DNA of 11,538 nucleotides from Terriglobia bacterium (GTDB lineage Bacteria > Acidobacteriota > Terriglobia > UBA7540): positions 1 to 11,538 of the forward strand of contig JASHTO010000190.1 of assembly GCA_030040515.1 (NCBI GenBank), written 5' to 3'. This document shows, piece by piece, positions 1 to 7,260 of the stretch; positions within the stretch are counted from its first letter, which is position 1; every line of letters starts with the position of its first letter. The notes beneath the pieces are model-generated. The model did not search any database, was not told the DNA's origin, and saw only the letters and a list, made by a program, of their open reading frames with translations. Position numbers and translations under genes: made by a program.

Positions 1-959
1 TGCCCGATGAGCTGAAGCGCGCCCGTAAGGTTGGCCAAGCGCTCCGAAGATAGCTCGCCCGTTTCCGCCCCCTCGGCCTTATTCTGCGAGGTGTCATCGA
101 TCTGACCATGCGAAAGGTATCCCGATTGCACATCGGTGCCGGGAGTGTCGCGCAAGGGAAACAGCGGATAGCCGCCCGTATCGCTGGCGAGCTCCTGGAG
201 ATTCTTATCCCCGGGATTTGAGAATCCATAAGCCGCCGTATCCACCGTGTAGATCATGGTTTCCGCCATGCGCGCCATGGAAACGGTTTCATCCAGGGTG
301 TGCTGGCTTTCGATGTCCATTCCGTCGCTCACCACCACCAGCACCCGTCGCATTTCCTCCGGCGCTCCGGCACCAAGCATTTTCTCCCGCAGGGCAAAAA
401 CGATAGCATCGTAGAGCGCCTTCCCGCCACCCGATGTCAGGTCTTCGATCTTGCTGCTCAGCACGTCCGGGTCGTGTGTAAAGTCCTGGACGATGGAGCT
501 GGAGGAATCGAACGTCTCGAGAAAAACCTGAGTCTCGGATCTGGCATTGGCCAAAATCATGTCCGCGAATTGCTGCGCCGCTTCCTTTTCGAAGGGTAGC
601 TTGGGCCGGGCGCTGTTGCTGGTGTCAAGAAGTAAGCCGATACGCAGCGGCGTGCGGGTTTGCCTTTCGAAATTCGTGATTTTTTGCTCCACGCCGTCTT
701 CGAAGACCTTGACTTCATCGGCAGTCAGGTCGATCACCCGCTGGCCGCGCCGGGTCGAGGCGTCGACAGGAACGTTGACGAGTTCAACGGTCGTTCGGAT
801 GGTGGGTGTTTGGGCTTCCGTTTGCGATGGCTGTTGGGCGCGAGCGCGGAGCGAAGCTGCGGCCACGGCGATACCGGCCAGGGCGAGAGCGGCAGAAACC
901 GCCCGCCAATTTCCCGCAGATTTTCGAGGTTTAGATTTCACGAAGGGCACCCTGTGCAT
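1..959 (-). CDS. Secreted VWA-domain protein, acidobacterial VWFA-related type (3' end outside window)
   Basis: 319 codons are open from ATG (959-957) to the window edge with no stop, so the C-terminus is missing. The N-terminus is basic (KSKPRK at 8-13), followed by an Ala/Leu-rich hydrophobic stretch at about 20-37 and a likely cleavage site around ARAQ (39-42): a signal peptide. After a conserved beta-rich lead-in (VELVNVPVDA, then LTADEVKVFEDGV) comes a VWA fold from about residue 105. It carries a complete MIDAS metal site: DTSNS at 112-116, a Thr in the later LTSGGGKALYD segment, and VVVSDG further on. Family knowledge: this arrangement matches the VWFA-related proteins expanded in Acidobacteria, whose role is not established; metal-dependent protein binding outside the cytoplasm is the usual inference. 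The start is uncertain: GTG at 941 (AGGG 8 bases upstream) has a better ribosome site than ATG 959. No neighbour suggests a partner. Confidence 0.85.
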   Translation of the reverse strand, partial: MHRVPFVKSKPRKSAGNWRAVSAALALAGIAVAAASLRARAQQPSQTEAQTPTIRTTVELVNVPVDASTRRGQRVIDLTADEVKVFEDGVEQKITNFERQTRTPLRIGLLLDTSNSARPKLPFEKEAAQQFADMILANARSETQVFLETFDSSSSIVQDFTHDPDVLSSKIEDLTSGGGKALYDAIVFALREKMLGAGAPEEMRRVLVVVSDGMDIESQHTLDETVSMARMAETMIYTVDTAAYGFSNPGDKNLQELASDTGGYPLFPLRDTPGTDVQSGYLSHGQIDDTSQNKAEGAETGELSSERLANLTGALQLIG

Positions 960-1085
960 GCGAGCTTCCACGCTCCGACATAACCATCGGGTATTTTCCC
1001 CCGACCCGGCCGCCCGGAAGAACCCATTTTACGCCAATTACCGCCGAAGTGGCTGGCCACCTGTGCCTCCCGGATGCGCGGCCTC

Positions 1086-1913
1086 TCACCACATCAAATC
1101 CGGCCGGGTCAGTTTCAGGTGCTCCATGACGACCGTAAGGCGGGCGGGATAATTGGTGATCAGCCCGTCCACCCCCTCCAGGATTTTACGCCGCATGTGC
1201 AGCGGGTAATTGACCGTCCACGGGAAAATCTGCAAGCCCGCCCGATGGGCACGGCGGATCAGTCCTCGCGAAGCGATGGCCCAGTGCGGCAGCAATGCCT
1301 CGGCCTGAAGTTTCAGCGCCCGGCGAATGGGCATCAGCCGGCCCGAGAAATCCAGCCCCAAGCGCGCATCACCATGCAATTCTCGAACCTGACGAAGCGT
1401 CGGCAAATCGAATGAAACCACGTGCACCCAGGGCCAGGCATCGGCGCGAGCGATTTCATCCATGATTTTTGCCGCCGCGCCTTCGCGGTAGTCCTTGATT
1501 TCCACGAACGCCCGGCAGCGCCGCCCCTTGACCCAATGCAGAACTTCCGCCAGCAACGGAATGCGCGCGCCTGCATAGCGCTCACGCGCGCGCAGCCGAT
1601 AACGGCGATTGAACCATGAGCCCGCATCGAGCCGCCGCAGCACACTGGCCCGATGTTCCCAAACCCAGCCGCTGCCCGAAGAGGTGCGCAGCAACCGCGG
1701 ATCGTGAATCACCACCGGGACGGAGTCAGAGGAAAGTTGAACGTCGAATTCGATTCCGTCCATGCCCTCGCGCCACGCCAGCTCGAACGACGCCAGCGTG
1801 TTTTCCGGAGCTTCGCCCGCCGCGCCCCGATGGCCGATCTTCAACGGAGGCCCGGCAAGCGCGCTTGGCCGGCGATTGAGTGCTCGACTCAGGATTGCTG
1901 GGAGGCTCGCCAT
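1086..1913 (-). CDS. Glycerophosphodiester phosphodiesterase (GDPD family, cytoplasmic type)
   Basis: 275 residues, the usual length of the short cytoplasmic (UgpQ-like) enzymes. It hydrolyses glycerophosphodiesters, the deacylated remains of phospholipids, to glycerol-3-phosphate and an alcohol. All family landmarks of the TIM-barrel active site are present: HRG at 28-30 followed by PENT at 36-39, E55 and D57 in EFDVQ, HD at 70-71 and VEIK at 137-140. H28 and H70 correspond to the catalytic His pair, and E55, D57 and E138 to the metal ligands. There is no signal peptide or membrane segment. It lies 67 bases downstream of glpD on the same strand, so its product glycerol-3-phosphate would feed directly into GlpD. 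No good Shine-Dalgarno precedes ATG 1913 (upstream bases are T-rich), so translation may be weak or coupled. Confidence 0.92.
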   Translation of the reverse strand: MASLPAILSRALNRRPSALAGPPLKIGHRGAAGEAPENTLASFELAWREGMDGIEFDVQLSSDSVPVVIHDPRLLRTSSGSGWVWEHRASVLRRLDAGSWFNRRYRLRARERYAGARIPLLAEVLHWVKGRRCRAFVEIKDYREGAAAKIMDEIARADAWPWVHVVSFDLPTLRQVRELHGDARLGLDFSGRLMPIRRALKLQAEALLPHWAIASRGLIRRAHRAGLQIFPWTVNYPLHMRRKILEGVDGLITNYPARLTVVMEHLKLTRPDLMW

Positions 1914-1918
1914 TGTCG

Positions 1919-1997
1919 AAAAGACAAAAGTTAAGAGATATACCGTAAAATGCGCAGGCGGCTCGTTTTATCTCTTACCTCTAACCTTTTACCTCTT
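1919..1997. repeat. Inverted clusters of a 7-bp repeat (AAGAGRT-like) at the glpD 3' end
   Basis: On the minus strand, bases 1997 to 1970 divide into four head-to-tail heptamers: AAGAGGT, AAAAGGT, TAGAGGT, AAGAGAT. On the plus strand, bases 1919-1939 read AAAAGAC, AAAAGTT, AAGAGAT. The two clusters are therefore inverted, and TAAGAGATA-type arms (1932-1940 with 1969-1977) give a perfect 9-bp stem with a 28-base loop. The minus-strand cluster covers the last codons and the TAG stop of glpD, so the repeat encodes the C-terminal EVKG. On the minus strand the stem is followed by a T-rich run, so it may also slow or end transcription after glpD. Heptameric intergenic repeats of this style are known from several bacterial groups; a link to a particular family is an inference. 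Confidence 0.6.
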
Positions 1998-3624
1998 CAG
2001 TTTTACTCAGTAGCTGAGGGCAACATACCCGGAAGGCAGCAAGCGATGCTTCGCGACGCTCATCGCTCCACCCCAGCTCCTGCGCAAAAATTTCCGCTAC
2101 CCGCGGCGCCGCTTCCTGCAACAAGCTTGCGGCCAGCCAGTTCAACCCCGACCGGCGCAGCAGAAAGTCGGATACTTCCATCGCCATTTCGTGACGGATC
2201 GCAAACACCACCTCGGCGGCAAGCAACGTCGGCGTTCCCGCGAGCGATTGTGTCAGTTCCGGGCTTTTGCGAATTGGTTCCAGCACCTCGCCCCAGCGGC
2301 TGCCGTAGGTGCGGATGATCCGCTCCGCGACGGGAGCGGGAATGCCGAATCTTTTTCCCGCCGCCTCGCTGGCCCCGCAAACAAAATCTTCGAGTGGCCC
2401 GGTGTTTCCGCCCGGCAGCAGAGTGGTCCTGCTCCGATAAGCTGGGGAAGAAGTCGCGCCCAGATGTACGGCCATGCGGTTTACCAGATTTTCCCCGAGC
2501 GCCCGCGCCGTGGTGAGTTTCCCGCCGCAGATCGAGATGAAGTTCCTGAGGCCAGGCTCCTGATGGAAGCGATATTCGCGCGTATTTTCCGAAGGGCTTC
2601 GACCGGGTTCGATTGCCAGTGCGCGAAGGCCCGCAAAGCAGCCCAGCACGTCGCTGATCGCCAACGGCTGGAGCAGGATGCGGTTCAGGGCAGCGAGCAG
2701 ATAATGAATGTCCTGGAGATCGGGCTGAACGCTCCCGGGGTCGCCTTCGTAATCCGTGTCGGTGGTCCCCAGCAGTGCGTATCCGTGCCAGGGCAGCAGC
2801 AGGAAGACCCGCTCACCCGGTCGCACGGCGGCGAATAGCGCGTGGTCCGGGCTGAGCGCCGGCACGATGAGGTGCGTCCCCTTCGTCAGGCGAATGGTTT
2901 TTGTCCCCTCGAAACCCGGCAGAAGCTCTCGCACGTGATCCACCCAGGGTCCCGTGGCATTCACCCAATAGCGGGCGCGCAGTTCCAGGCGCCTCCCCGA
3001 AAGCCGGTCCTCGATTTCGGCAACGATGATGTCGAGCCCATCCGAGGAGGTTTGAAAAGCCAGAATCTTGGCGTAATTCTCCACCACGGCGCCGCTCTCA
3101 GCGGCGGCCAGAATCATTTCGAGCGTCAAGCGCGCGTCATCGGTCTCCGAGTCGTTGTAAACCGCTGCGGCCCTCAGGCCCTGCGGTTGGAGCGCGGGGA
3201 TCAGCCGCAGTGCATCCAGGGGTTTCAACATGCGGTGGCGGTCTGCGGCCCCCAGGTTTCCCAGCAGATCGTAAACCGCCAGCCCGCTGCGAATCTTGAG
3301 CGGAGAGTAGGGGTCGCCGCGATAAATCGGCAGAACGAACGGAAGCGGCCGCGCCAGGTGCGGCGCCAGAGTAAGCAGCGTGCGCCGCTCCGCGCGCGAT
3401 TCGTGCACCAGCTTGAAATCGCATTGCTCGAGATAACGCAGCCCGCCGTGGATGAGCTTCGACGAGCGGCTGGAAGTGCCGCCGGCAAAGTCCCCGGCAT
3501 CCACCAGCGCCACCTTCAACCCGCGCAACGCCGCTTCCCGAGCCGTCGCCGCCCCGTTGATCCCGCCACCGATGATGGCAACGTCGAAAACCTGCCCGGC
3601 AATCGCGCCCAGGTCTCTTTGCAC
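1981..3624 (-). CDS. glpD: Aerobic glycerol-3-phosphate dehydrogenase, FAD-dependent
   Basis: Oxidises sn-glycerol-3-phosphate to dihydroxyacetone phosphate at the membrane and passes electrons to quinone. With the chosen start it has 547 residues, close to the longer Bacillus-type GlpD. An N-terminal Rossmann FAD site (IIGGGINGAA, 17-26) is followed by SSRSSKLIHGGLRYLE, the family's most conserved block, then NATGPWVDHV, GTTDTDYEGDP and ISICGGKLTTARALGENL, which closes the DAO domain. An all-helical C-terminal domain ends the protein. The frame stays open upstream to GTG 3654. GTG 3624 is preferred because CGGGGAGGA (3642-3634) lies 9 bases before it, and it places the FAD motif at a normal distance from the N-terminus. 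The last residues, EVKG, come from an inserted heptamer repeat rather than family sequence. The gene sits just upstream of a GDPD that makes its substrate. No glpF, glpK or glpR is visible. Confidence 0.95.
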   Translation of the reverse strand: MQRDLGAIAGQVFDVAIIGGGINGAATAREAALRGLKVALVDAGDFAGGTSSRSSKLIHGGLRYLEQCDFKLVHESRAERRTLLTLAPHLARPLPFVLPIYRGDPYSPLKIRSGLAVYDLLGNLGAADRHRMLKPLDALRLIPALQPQGLRAAAVYNDSETDDARLTLEMILAAAESGAVVENYAKILAFQTSSDGLDIIVAEIEDRLSGRRLELRARYWVNATGPWVDHVRELLPGFEGTKTIRLTKGTHLIVPALSPDHALFAAVRPGERVFLLLPWHGYALLGTTDTDYEGDPGSVQPDLQDIHYLLAALNRILLQPLAISDVLGCFAGLRALAIEPGRSPSENTREYRFHQEPGLRNFISICGGKLTTARALGENLVNRMAVHLGATSSPAYRSRTTLLPGGNTGPLEDFVCGASEAAGKRFGIPAPVAERIIRTYGSRWGEVLEPIRKSPELTQSLAGTPTLLAAEVVFAIRHEMAMEVSDFLLRRSGLNWLAASLLQEAAPRVAEIFAQELGWSDERREASLAAFRVCCPQLLSKTEEVKG

Positions 3625-3851
3625 GTCAACAAGTCCTCCCCGCAAGGTTAGCACATCTGCGGAAGTCGGCGAATCGGGCCGGCGCAGACTCCTGGGGTGG
3701 GGAGTCCGCGGGCCCGCAGGGACATCTGTCTTGAAATGTCAGAAGCAGGGATTGAAACACCTCTCTCCGCCAGCCGGTGGCAAGAAATTGCCATTTTCAG
3801 AAGCCCCGGAAGGCAAGCGATGGCCGCGATTTTCATGTATCATCTCCGGCC

Positions 3852-4412
3852 ATGCGAACCATGAGGAATTGGATGATTGCCATGCTGCTGGCGGCCAACG
3901 CCGCCGTGGCCCAACAAACGCACAATCAATACGAGCCGCCGAACGCTCCGGGCGCCGGTCAGAAGCTGCTCGCGCAATTTGCGGGCGAATGGGACGTGGT
4001 CAAGACGTTCTTTCCGCGAAACGGGAAGCCGATTGTTTCGAAAGGCGAGTGCAAACAGTACATGATCCAGGACGGGAAGTTTCTACAGTCGGATTTCACC
4101 TTCTTCAATGAGGACGGAACCAAGACCACGGGCACCGGAATCTCCGGCTTCGATTCCAAAACCCATCGCTTCACCACCGTGTGGTACGACTCGCGGCAGA
4201 CCACAATGTCGATTCGCCAAAGCGACGGCACATTCGATGGCCAAAACATTGTGCTGTGGACCACGCCCCTCGACACCGAGCATCCCGGCCGCAAGACCGT
4301 GGCCCGCGCGCACCTTGAGGAAGAGGGCCGCGTTCTCCTTCATCGCCACTATGTAATCGATGACAAAGGTGAAGAGCGGATGATCTTCGAGCTGCGGATG
4401 ACGCGGAAGTAG
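3852..4412 (+). CDS. Secreted DUF1579 family protein
   Basis: 186 residues from ATG 3852. The N-terminus is a short signal peptide: MRTMRNW, then an Ala/Leu core and NAAVAQQ with probable cleavage after AVA. The mature part fits DUF1579: an opening LAQFAGEWDV, GKFLQSDF, a central GISGFDSKTHRFTTVWYDS, then alternating strands to a terminal FELRMTRK. The family is a small beta-barrel of unknown function, often encoded as a lone secreted or periplasmic protein; no catalytic residues can be assigned. The frame is open upstream to ATG 3777, but those extra 25 residues are polar and would precede the signal peptide, so the later start is preferred. No strong ribosome site is visible before 3852 or 3861. 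The M61 peptidase follows 130 bases downstream on the same strand; co-transcription is possible but not shown. Confidence 0.85.
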   Translation: MRTMRNWMIAMLLAANAAVAQQTHNQYEPPNAPGAGQKLLAQFAGEWDVVKTFFPRNGKPIVSKGECKQYMIQDGKFLQSDFTFFNEDGTKTTGTGISGFDSKTHRFTTVWYDSRQTTMSIRQSDGTFDGQNIVLWTTPLDTEHPGRKTVARAHLEEEGRVLLHRHYVIDDKGEERMIFELRMTRK

Positions 4413-4542
4413 CGGACGTGTTGACGCAAGCCAATGCCGGGCGTAGGATTCCCTGCCGAAGGCGCGGGGAAATGCGGCCTCCTTGTTTCACGGTTTGCCG
4501 TTCGAGCCCGTTCTCCAATCCTCCTGACGAAAGGAATCCTCG

Positions 4543-6453
4543 ATGAAATCGATTCGCGCACGTTTGCCTTTGGTATTACTCGAGCTGCTGATTCTGGGCC
4601 TTACGTCCGCGCTCGCCCAATCGGGTGACATCACCCTGATGGTTGACGCCTCGAAGGCGCCGGAGAAGATTGTTCACACGCGCATGTCCATCCCGGTGAA
4701 GCCCGGACCAGCGACGCTTTTTTATCCCAAGTGGATACCCGGCGAGCATGAGCCTTCGGGCCCCGTCGACAACGTCGTGGACCTGAAATTCTCGGCCGGC
4801 GGCAAGACCCTTCCCTGGAGGCGCGACTTGCTGGACGTTTTTACTTTTCACCTTGACGTTCCCGCCGGGGCGAGCGAACTGGAAGTTTCGTTTGATTACA
4901 TCGAGCCGGGCAGCGGAATGTTCAGCGGAGGCGGCTCCGCCACGGACAAGCTGGTGATCGTGAGCTGGAACCAGAACGTGCTTTATCCTTCCTGGACGCG
5001 GGCGGAGGATACGATTCTCAAGCCCACGCTGCGGCTGCCCTCCGGCTGGAAATACGGAACTCCCTTGCCAGTGGAGAGCGCATCCGGCAACGAGGTAACG
5101 TTCAAACCCGTATCGCTTGACCGCCTGGTGGATTCGCCCGTTCTGGCCGGAGAGTTCTACCGCGCCATCGACATTACGCCGCCCGGCGAGCCCATCCATC
5201 ACGAACTCGATTTGGCGGCGGACAGCGCCGCGGCCATCGATGTCTCGCCGGAGGTGCAAAAGGGCATGACCAACATGGTGGCCGAATCCGGGAAGGTCTT
5301 CGGCGCGCGCCACTACCGCGATTATCATTTTCTGCTCACCCTCAGCGACCACGTGGCGCACTTCGGGCTGGAACATAACGAGTGCGATGACAGCCGCATC
5401 GGCGAGCGCAGCCTGCTGACGCCGGAAGGGCGCCGGAGCGTGGCCGGACTGCTCGGGCACGAGTTCGTTCACTCCTGGAACGGAAAGTTCCGCCGGCCGG
5501 CCGATCTCGCCGTGCCCTACTACGAAGTCCCCATGAAGACCGATCTTCTGTGGGTTTACGAAGGGCTTACATCCTACCTCGGCCCGCTGCTCGCGGCGCG
5601 CAGCGGCATGTGGACCGCCGAGCAATACCGCGACGATCTGGCCAACACCGCCGCGGACATGGGTCCGGGGCGCCCCGGCCGCACCTGGCGGTCGCTTCAG
5701 GATACCGCTGACGCGGTGGCCGGCGGATCATCCTACGAGCGCGGCGGTTGGCAGGATTGGCGTCGCGGTGTCGATTTCTACCCCGAGGGCGACCTGATCT
5801 GGCTCGAAGTCGCCACCATCATCCACGACCAGACGCACGGCGCAAAATCCTTTGAGGATTTTTGCCACGAGTTCTACGGCGGGCCGAATCACGGCCCGGA
5901 GGTGAAGCCCTACACGTTTGACGACTTGGTCGCCGCGTTGAAGGCTGTCACGCCTTACGACTGGGCCGGTTACTTCCACGAGCGCTTGACGTCGCTTTCT
6001 CCCAACGCGCCCATCGGGGGAATCGAGAATGGCGGGTGGAAGTTCGAGATGTCCGATCACCCGCCGGAACCTCGCCGTGGCGGAGGAGGGGGCGGCGGTG
6101 GGCGGTTTGGCGGCGGCGCGGACCTGGTTTATTCCATCGGCCTGCGATTGAGCTCGGATGGGGTGGTGCAGGAGTCGCTGATCGGGGGCCCCGCCTACCA
6201 GGCGGGAATCGTCCCCGGCATGCGCGTGATGGCCATCAATGACCGCGCCTACACCGCGGATCTGCTCCACGACGCCATCAAAGCGGCCACCCAGAATGAC
6301 CAGCCCATCCTCTTCCTGGTCTTGAACGATGACTACTACCGGACGGTGCCGGTTAATTATCACGGCGGGGAAAAGTTCCCCCGCCTGGTGCGCGATGAAA
6401 GCAAGCCCGACCTGCTGGACGAAATTGCCAAGCCGCTGGCGGGGAAAAACTGA
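4543..6453 (+). CDS. Secreted M61 family metallopeptidase (glycyl aminopeptidase-like) with C-terminal PDZ-like domain
   Basis: 636 residues with a clear ribosome site (AAAGGA, 7 bases before ATG). MKSIRARLP plus a Leu-rich core ending ALAQS at about 22-26 is a signal peptide, so the enzyme acts outside the cytoplasm. The N-terminal beta domain includes FYPKWIPGEHEPSGP (60-74), typical of M61. The gluzincin active site is complete: HEFVH at 306-310 (zinc ligands H306 and H310, catalytic E307) and E340 in LWVYEGLTSYLG as third ligand; GLEH at 275-278 is another family block. The catalytic part ends near residue 500, then a linker rich in Gly (RRG8RFGGG, 511-525) leads to a PDZ-like domain at about 526-610 (SLIGGPAYQAGIVPGMRVMAIND). 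Family members release N-terminal Gly or Ala or act as endopeptidases; the substrate here is unknown. The length is normal for the family. Confidence 0.93.
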   Translation: MKSIRARLPLVLLELLILGLTSALAQSGDITLMVDASKAPEKIVHTRMSIPVKPGPATLFYPKWIPGEHEPSGPVDNVVDLKFSAGGKTLPWRRDLLDVFTFHLDVPAGASELEVSFDYIEPGSGMFSGGGSATDKLVIVSWNQNVLYPSWTRAEDTILKPTLRLPSGWKYGTPLPVESASGNEVTFKPVSLDRLVDSPVLAGEFYRAIDITPPGEPIHHELDLAADSAAAIDVSPEVQKGMTNMVAESGKVFGARHYRDYHFLLTLSDHVAHFGLEHNECDDSRIGERSLLTPEGRRSVAGLLGHEFVHSWNGKFRRPADLAVPYYEVPMKTDLLWVYEGLTSYLGPLLAARSGMWTAEQYRDDLANTAADMGPGRPGRTWRSLQDTADAVAGGSSYERGGWQDWRRGVDFYPEGDLIWLEVATIIHDQTHGAKSFEDFCHEFYGGPNHGPEVKPYTFDDLVAALKAVTPYDWAGYFHERLTSLSPNAPIGGIENGGWKFEMSDHPPEPRRGGGGGGGGRFGGGADLVYSIGLRLSSDGVVQESLIGGPAYQAGIVPGMRVMAINDRAYTADLLHDAIKAATQNDQPILFLVLNDDYYRTVPVNYHGGEKFPRLVRDESKPDLLDEIAKPLAGKN

Positions 6454-6456
6454 ACC

Positions 6457-6512
6457 GGCCAGTCCGCAGGGAGTAAGTATCCCTAGAGTCAGAAGCGTTA
6501 GAATAACTGGCC
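6457..6512 (+). other. Nested inverted repeat downstream of the M61 gene, possible terminator
   Basis: Three bases after the M61 stop codon, GGCCAGT (6457-6463) can pair with ACTGGCC (6506-6512), and inside it AGGGA (6468-6472) with TCCCT (6480-6484) over a 7-base loop. No T-run follows, so it does not meet the rule for an intrinsic terminator. It may still form mRNA structure at the transcript end. The rest of the 400-base gap to the next gene holds the 175-bp palindrome (6527-6701) and the promoter at 6798-6825; nothing else was recognised in it. Confidence 0.3.
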
Positions 6513-6526
6513 TCAAAGGGGCCTGG

Positions 6527-6701
6527 AAGAGACCCCTCACCCGATCCCGCCCAGGCGGGACCACCCTCTCCCCACAGGAGAGGGAAAAAACAATTTTGGC
6601 GCGCCTCGCGCCTTCGAAATTCTTTTCCCTCTCCCGTGGGGAGAGGGTGGCTCGCAACCGGCGTACTCATCAGCCGGGGCGAGCCGGATGAGGGGTCTCT
6701 T
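6527..6701. repeat. 175-bp MITE-like palindromic intergenic element
   Basis: The ends are 16-bp terminal inverted repeats with one mismatch: AAGAGACCCCTCACCC (6527-6542) and GGATGAGGGGTCTCTT (6686-6701). A second inverted pair, 28 bases each with one mismatch, lies at 6561-6588 and 6623-6650; each arm itself folds as CCCTCTCC/GGAGAGGG. The centre is GGCGCG-CCT-CGCGCC (6598-6612). Two unpaired side segments carry private hairpins: TCCCGCC-CA-GGCGGGA at 6545-6560, and GGCTCGC/GCGAGCC with an inner CCGGC/GCCGG at 6649-6685. There is no coding capacity, so any movement would need a transposase in trans. CCCTCTCC-type palindromes of this kind recur between genes in many GC-rich bacterial genomes; identity with a named family is not claimed. 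Confidence 0.85.
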
Positions 6702-6797
6702 CGGCGCAATTGACAGCCCGAAATCATACTTCCGATACTGTGAAGCTCCTGCTATCACCCCGACAGAGCCGGTGGATCATTCAACGGATTAGAGGAT

Positions 6798-6825
6798 TAA
6801 AGGGTGGGAGGTTGGTTGCCGATTT
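6798..6825 (+). promoter_or_regulatory. Sigma-28 (FliA)-like promoter for the 120-aa gene
   Basis: TAAAGGGT (6798-6805), 12 bases, GCCGATTT (6818-6825). The FliA consensus is TAAAGTTT-N11-GCCGATAA. The -10 core GCCGAT is complete and the -35 begins TAAAG. The predicted start, about 7 bases on, leaves a leader of some 20 bases that contains the gene's AAGGAG. The spacer is the same length as in the flgM promoter of this window, which strengthens both calls. Confidence 0.65.
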
Positions 6826-6853
6826 ATCCTGAAGGCGAGGAAGGAGTGCCGTC

Positions 6854-7216
6854 ATGAACAACGACTTGCTGGAGGCAGTTCGGCTGGCGAACCTCGAGTT
6901 CCAGGAATTCATTGAGCAGGTCGCGAAAAACGGCGCGAAAGGGGTGGAATCACGCGGCGCCATTCGCCGGCTAAGAGGAGTTGACCTTCGGCTGAAGGCG
7001 GTTTCCAAGTTCCTTTCTGTCGGGTTCAAACCCTTCGCTCAGGCCTCCGAGAGCGAGTCCGAAGTCCTGAAATATCGCGATAACCTGAAGACGCTGCGCG
7101 GGGTTATGGAAACCCTCCAGTTTTCGCTGTTGGCGGAGAAGGCGCGCCTGGGGAACGTCCGTGCCAACATGCAAGCTACGTGCGCCTGGGCCACCTCGCT
7201 GCGGGAAATCTCCTGA
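6854..7216 (+). CDS. Small helical protein of unknown family, probable flagellar regulon member
   Basis: 120 residues with an excellent ribosome site (AAGGAG, 7 bases before ATG). I do not recognise the family with certainty. There is no signal peptide or membrane segment; the sequence reads as long amphipathic helices (LLEAVRLANLEFQEFIEQV at 5-23; a basic stretch around 34-53; a C-terminal helix from about 70 containing LLAEKARLGNVRANMQ and ending CAWATSLREIS). It is Lys/Arg-rich and has one Cys (C110), as expected for a cytoplasmic protein. Context suggests a role: a sigma-28-like promoter directly upstream, and convergent position against flgL at the end of a flagellar operon. Size and helical make-up resemble flagellar export chaperones of the FlgN/FliT kind, but that is inference only; a regulator or structural accessory is equally possible. 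That the gene is real is well supported by ribosome site, promoter and codon use. Confidence 0.75.
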   Translation: MNNDLLEAVRLANLEFQEFIEQVAKNGAKGVESRGAIRRLRGVDLRLKAVSKFLSVGFKPFAQASESESEVLKYRDNLKTLRGVMETLQFSLLAEKARLGNVRANMQATCAWATSLREIS

Positions 7217-7260
7217 CGACTCAAAGCACCCACAGATAATCCAGTGCGCCACAGAATGCG

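Noticed and set aside
1048..1062. Short stem AAGTGGC-TG-GCCACCT downstream of the GDPD gene as a terminator
   Set aside because: A two-base loop is too small for a stable hairpin and no T-run follows on the minus strand.
3688..3715. Inverted repeats GACTCC/GGAGTC and palindrome GCGGGCCCGC as an operator for glpD
   Set aside because: Short GC-rich palindromes are expected in DNA of this composition, and no second copy or neighbouring regulator supports an operator.
4576..5625. Long minus-strand open frame (349 codons) inside the M61 gene
   Set aside because: It is antisense to a gene with full zinc-peptidase motifs, signal peptide and ribosome site. Its translation is Arg/Gly/His-rich with no recognisable domain, as expected from a GC-rich shadow frame.
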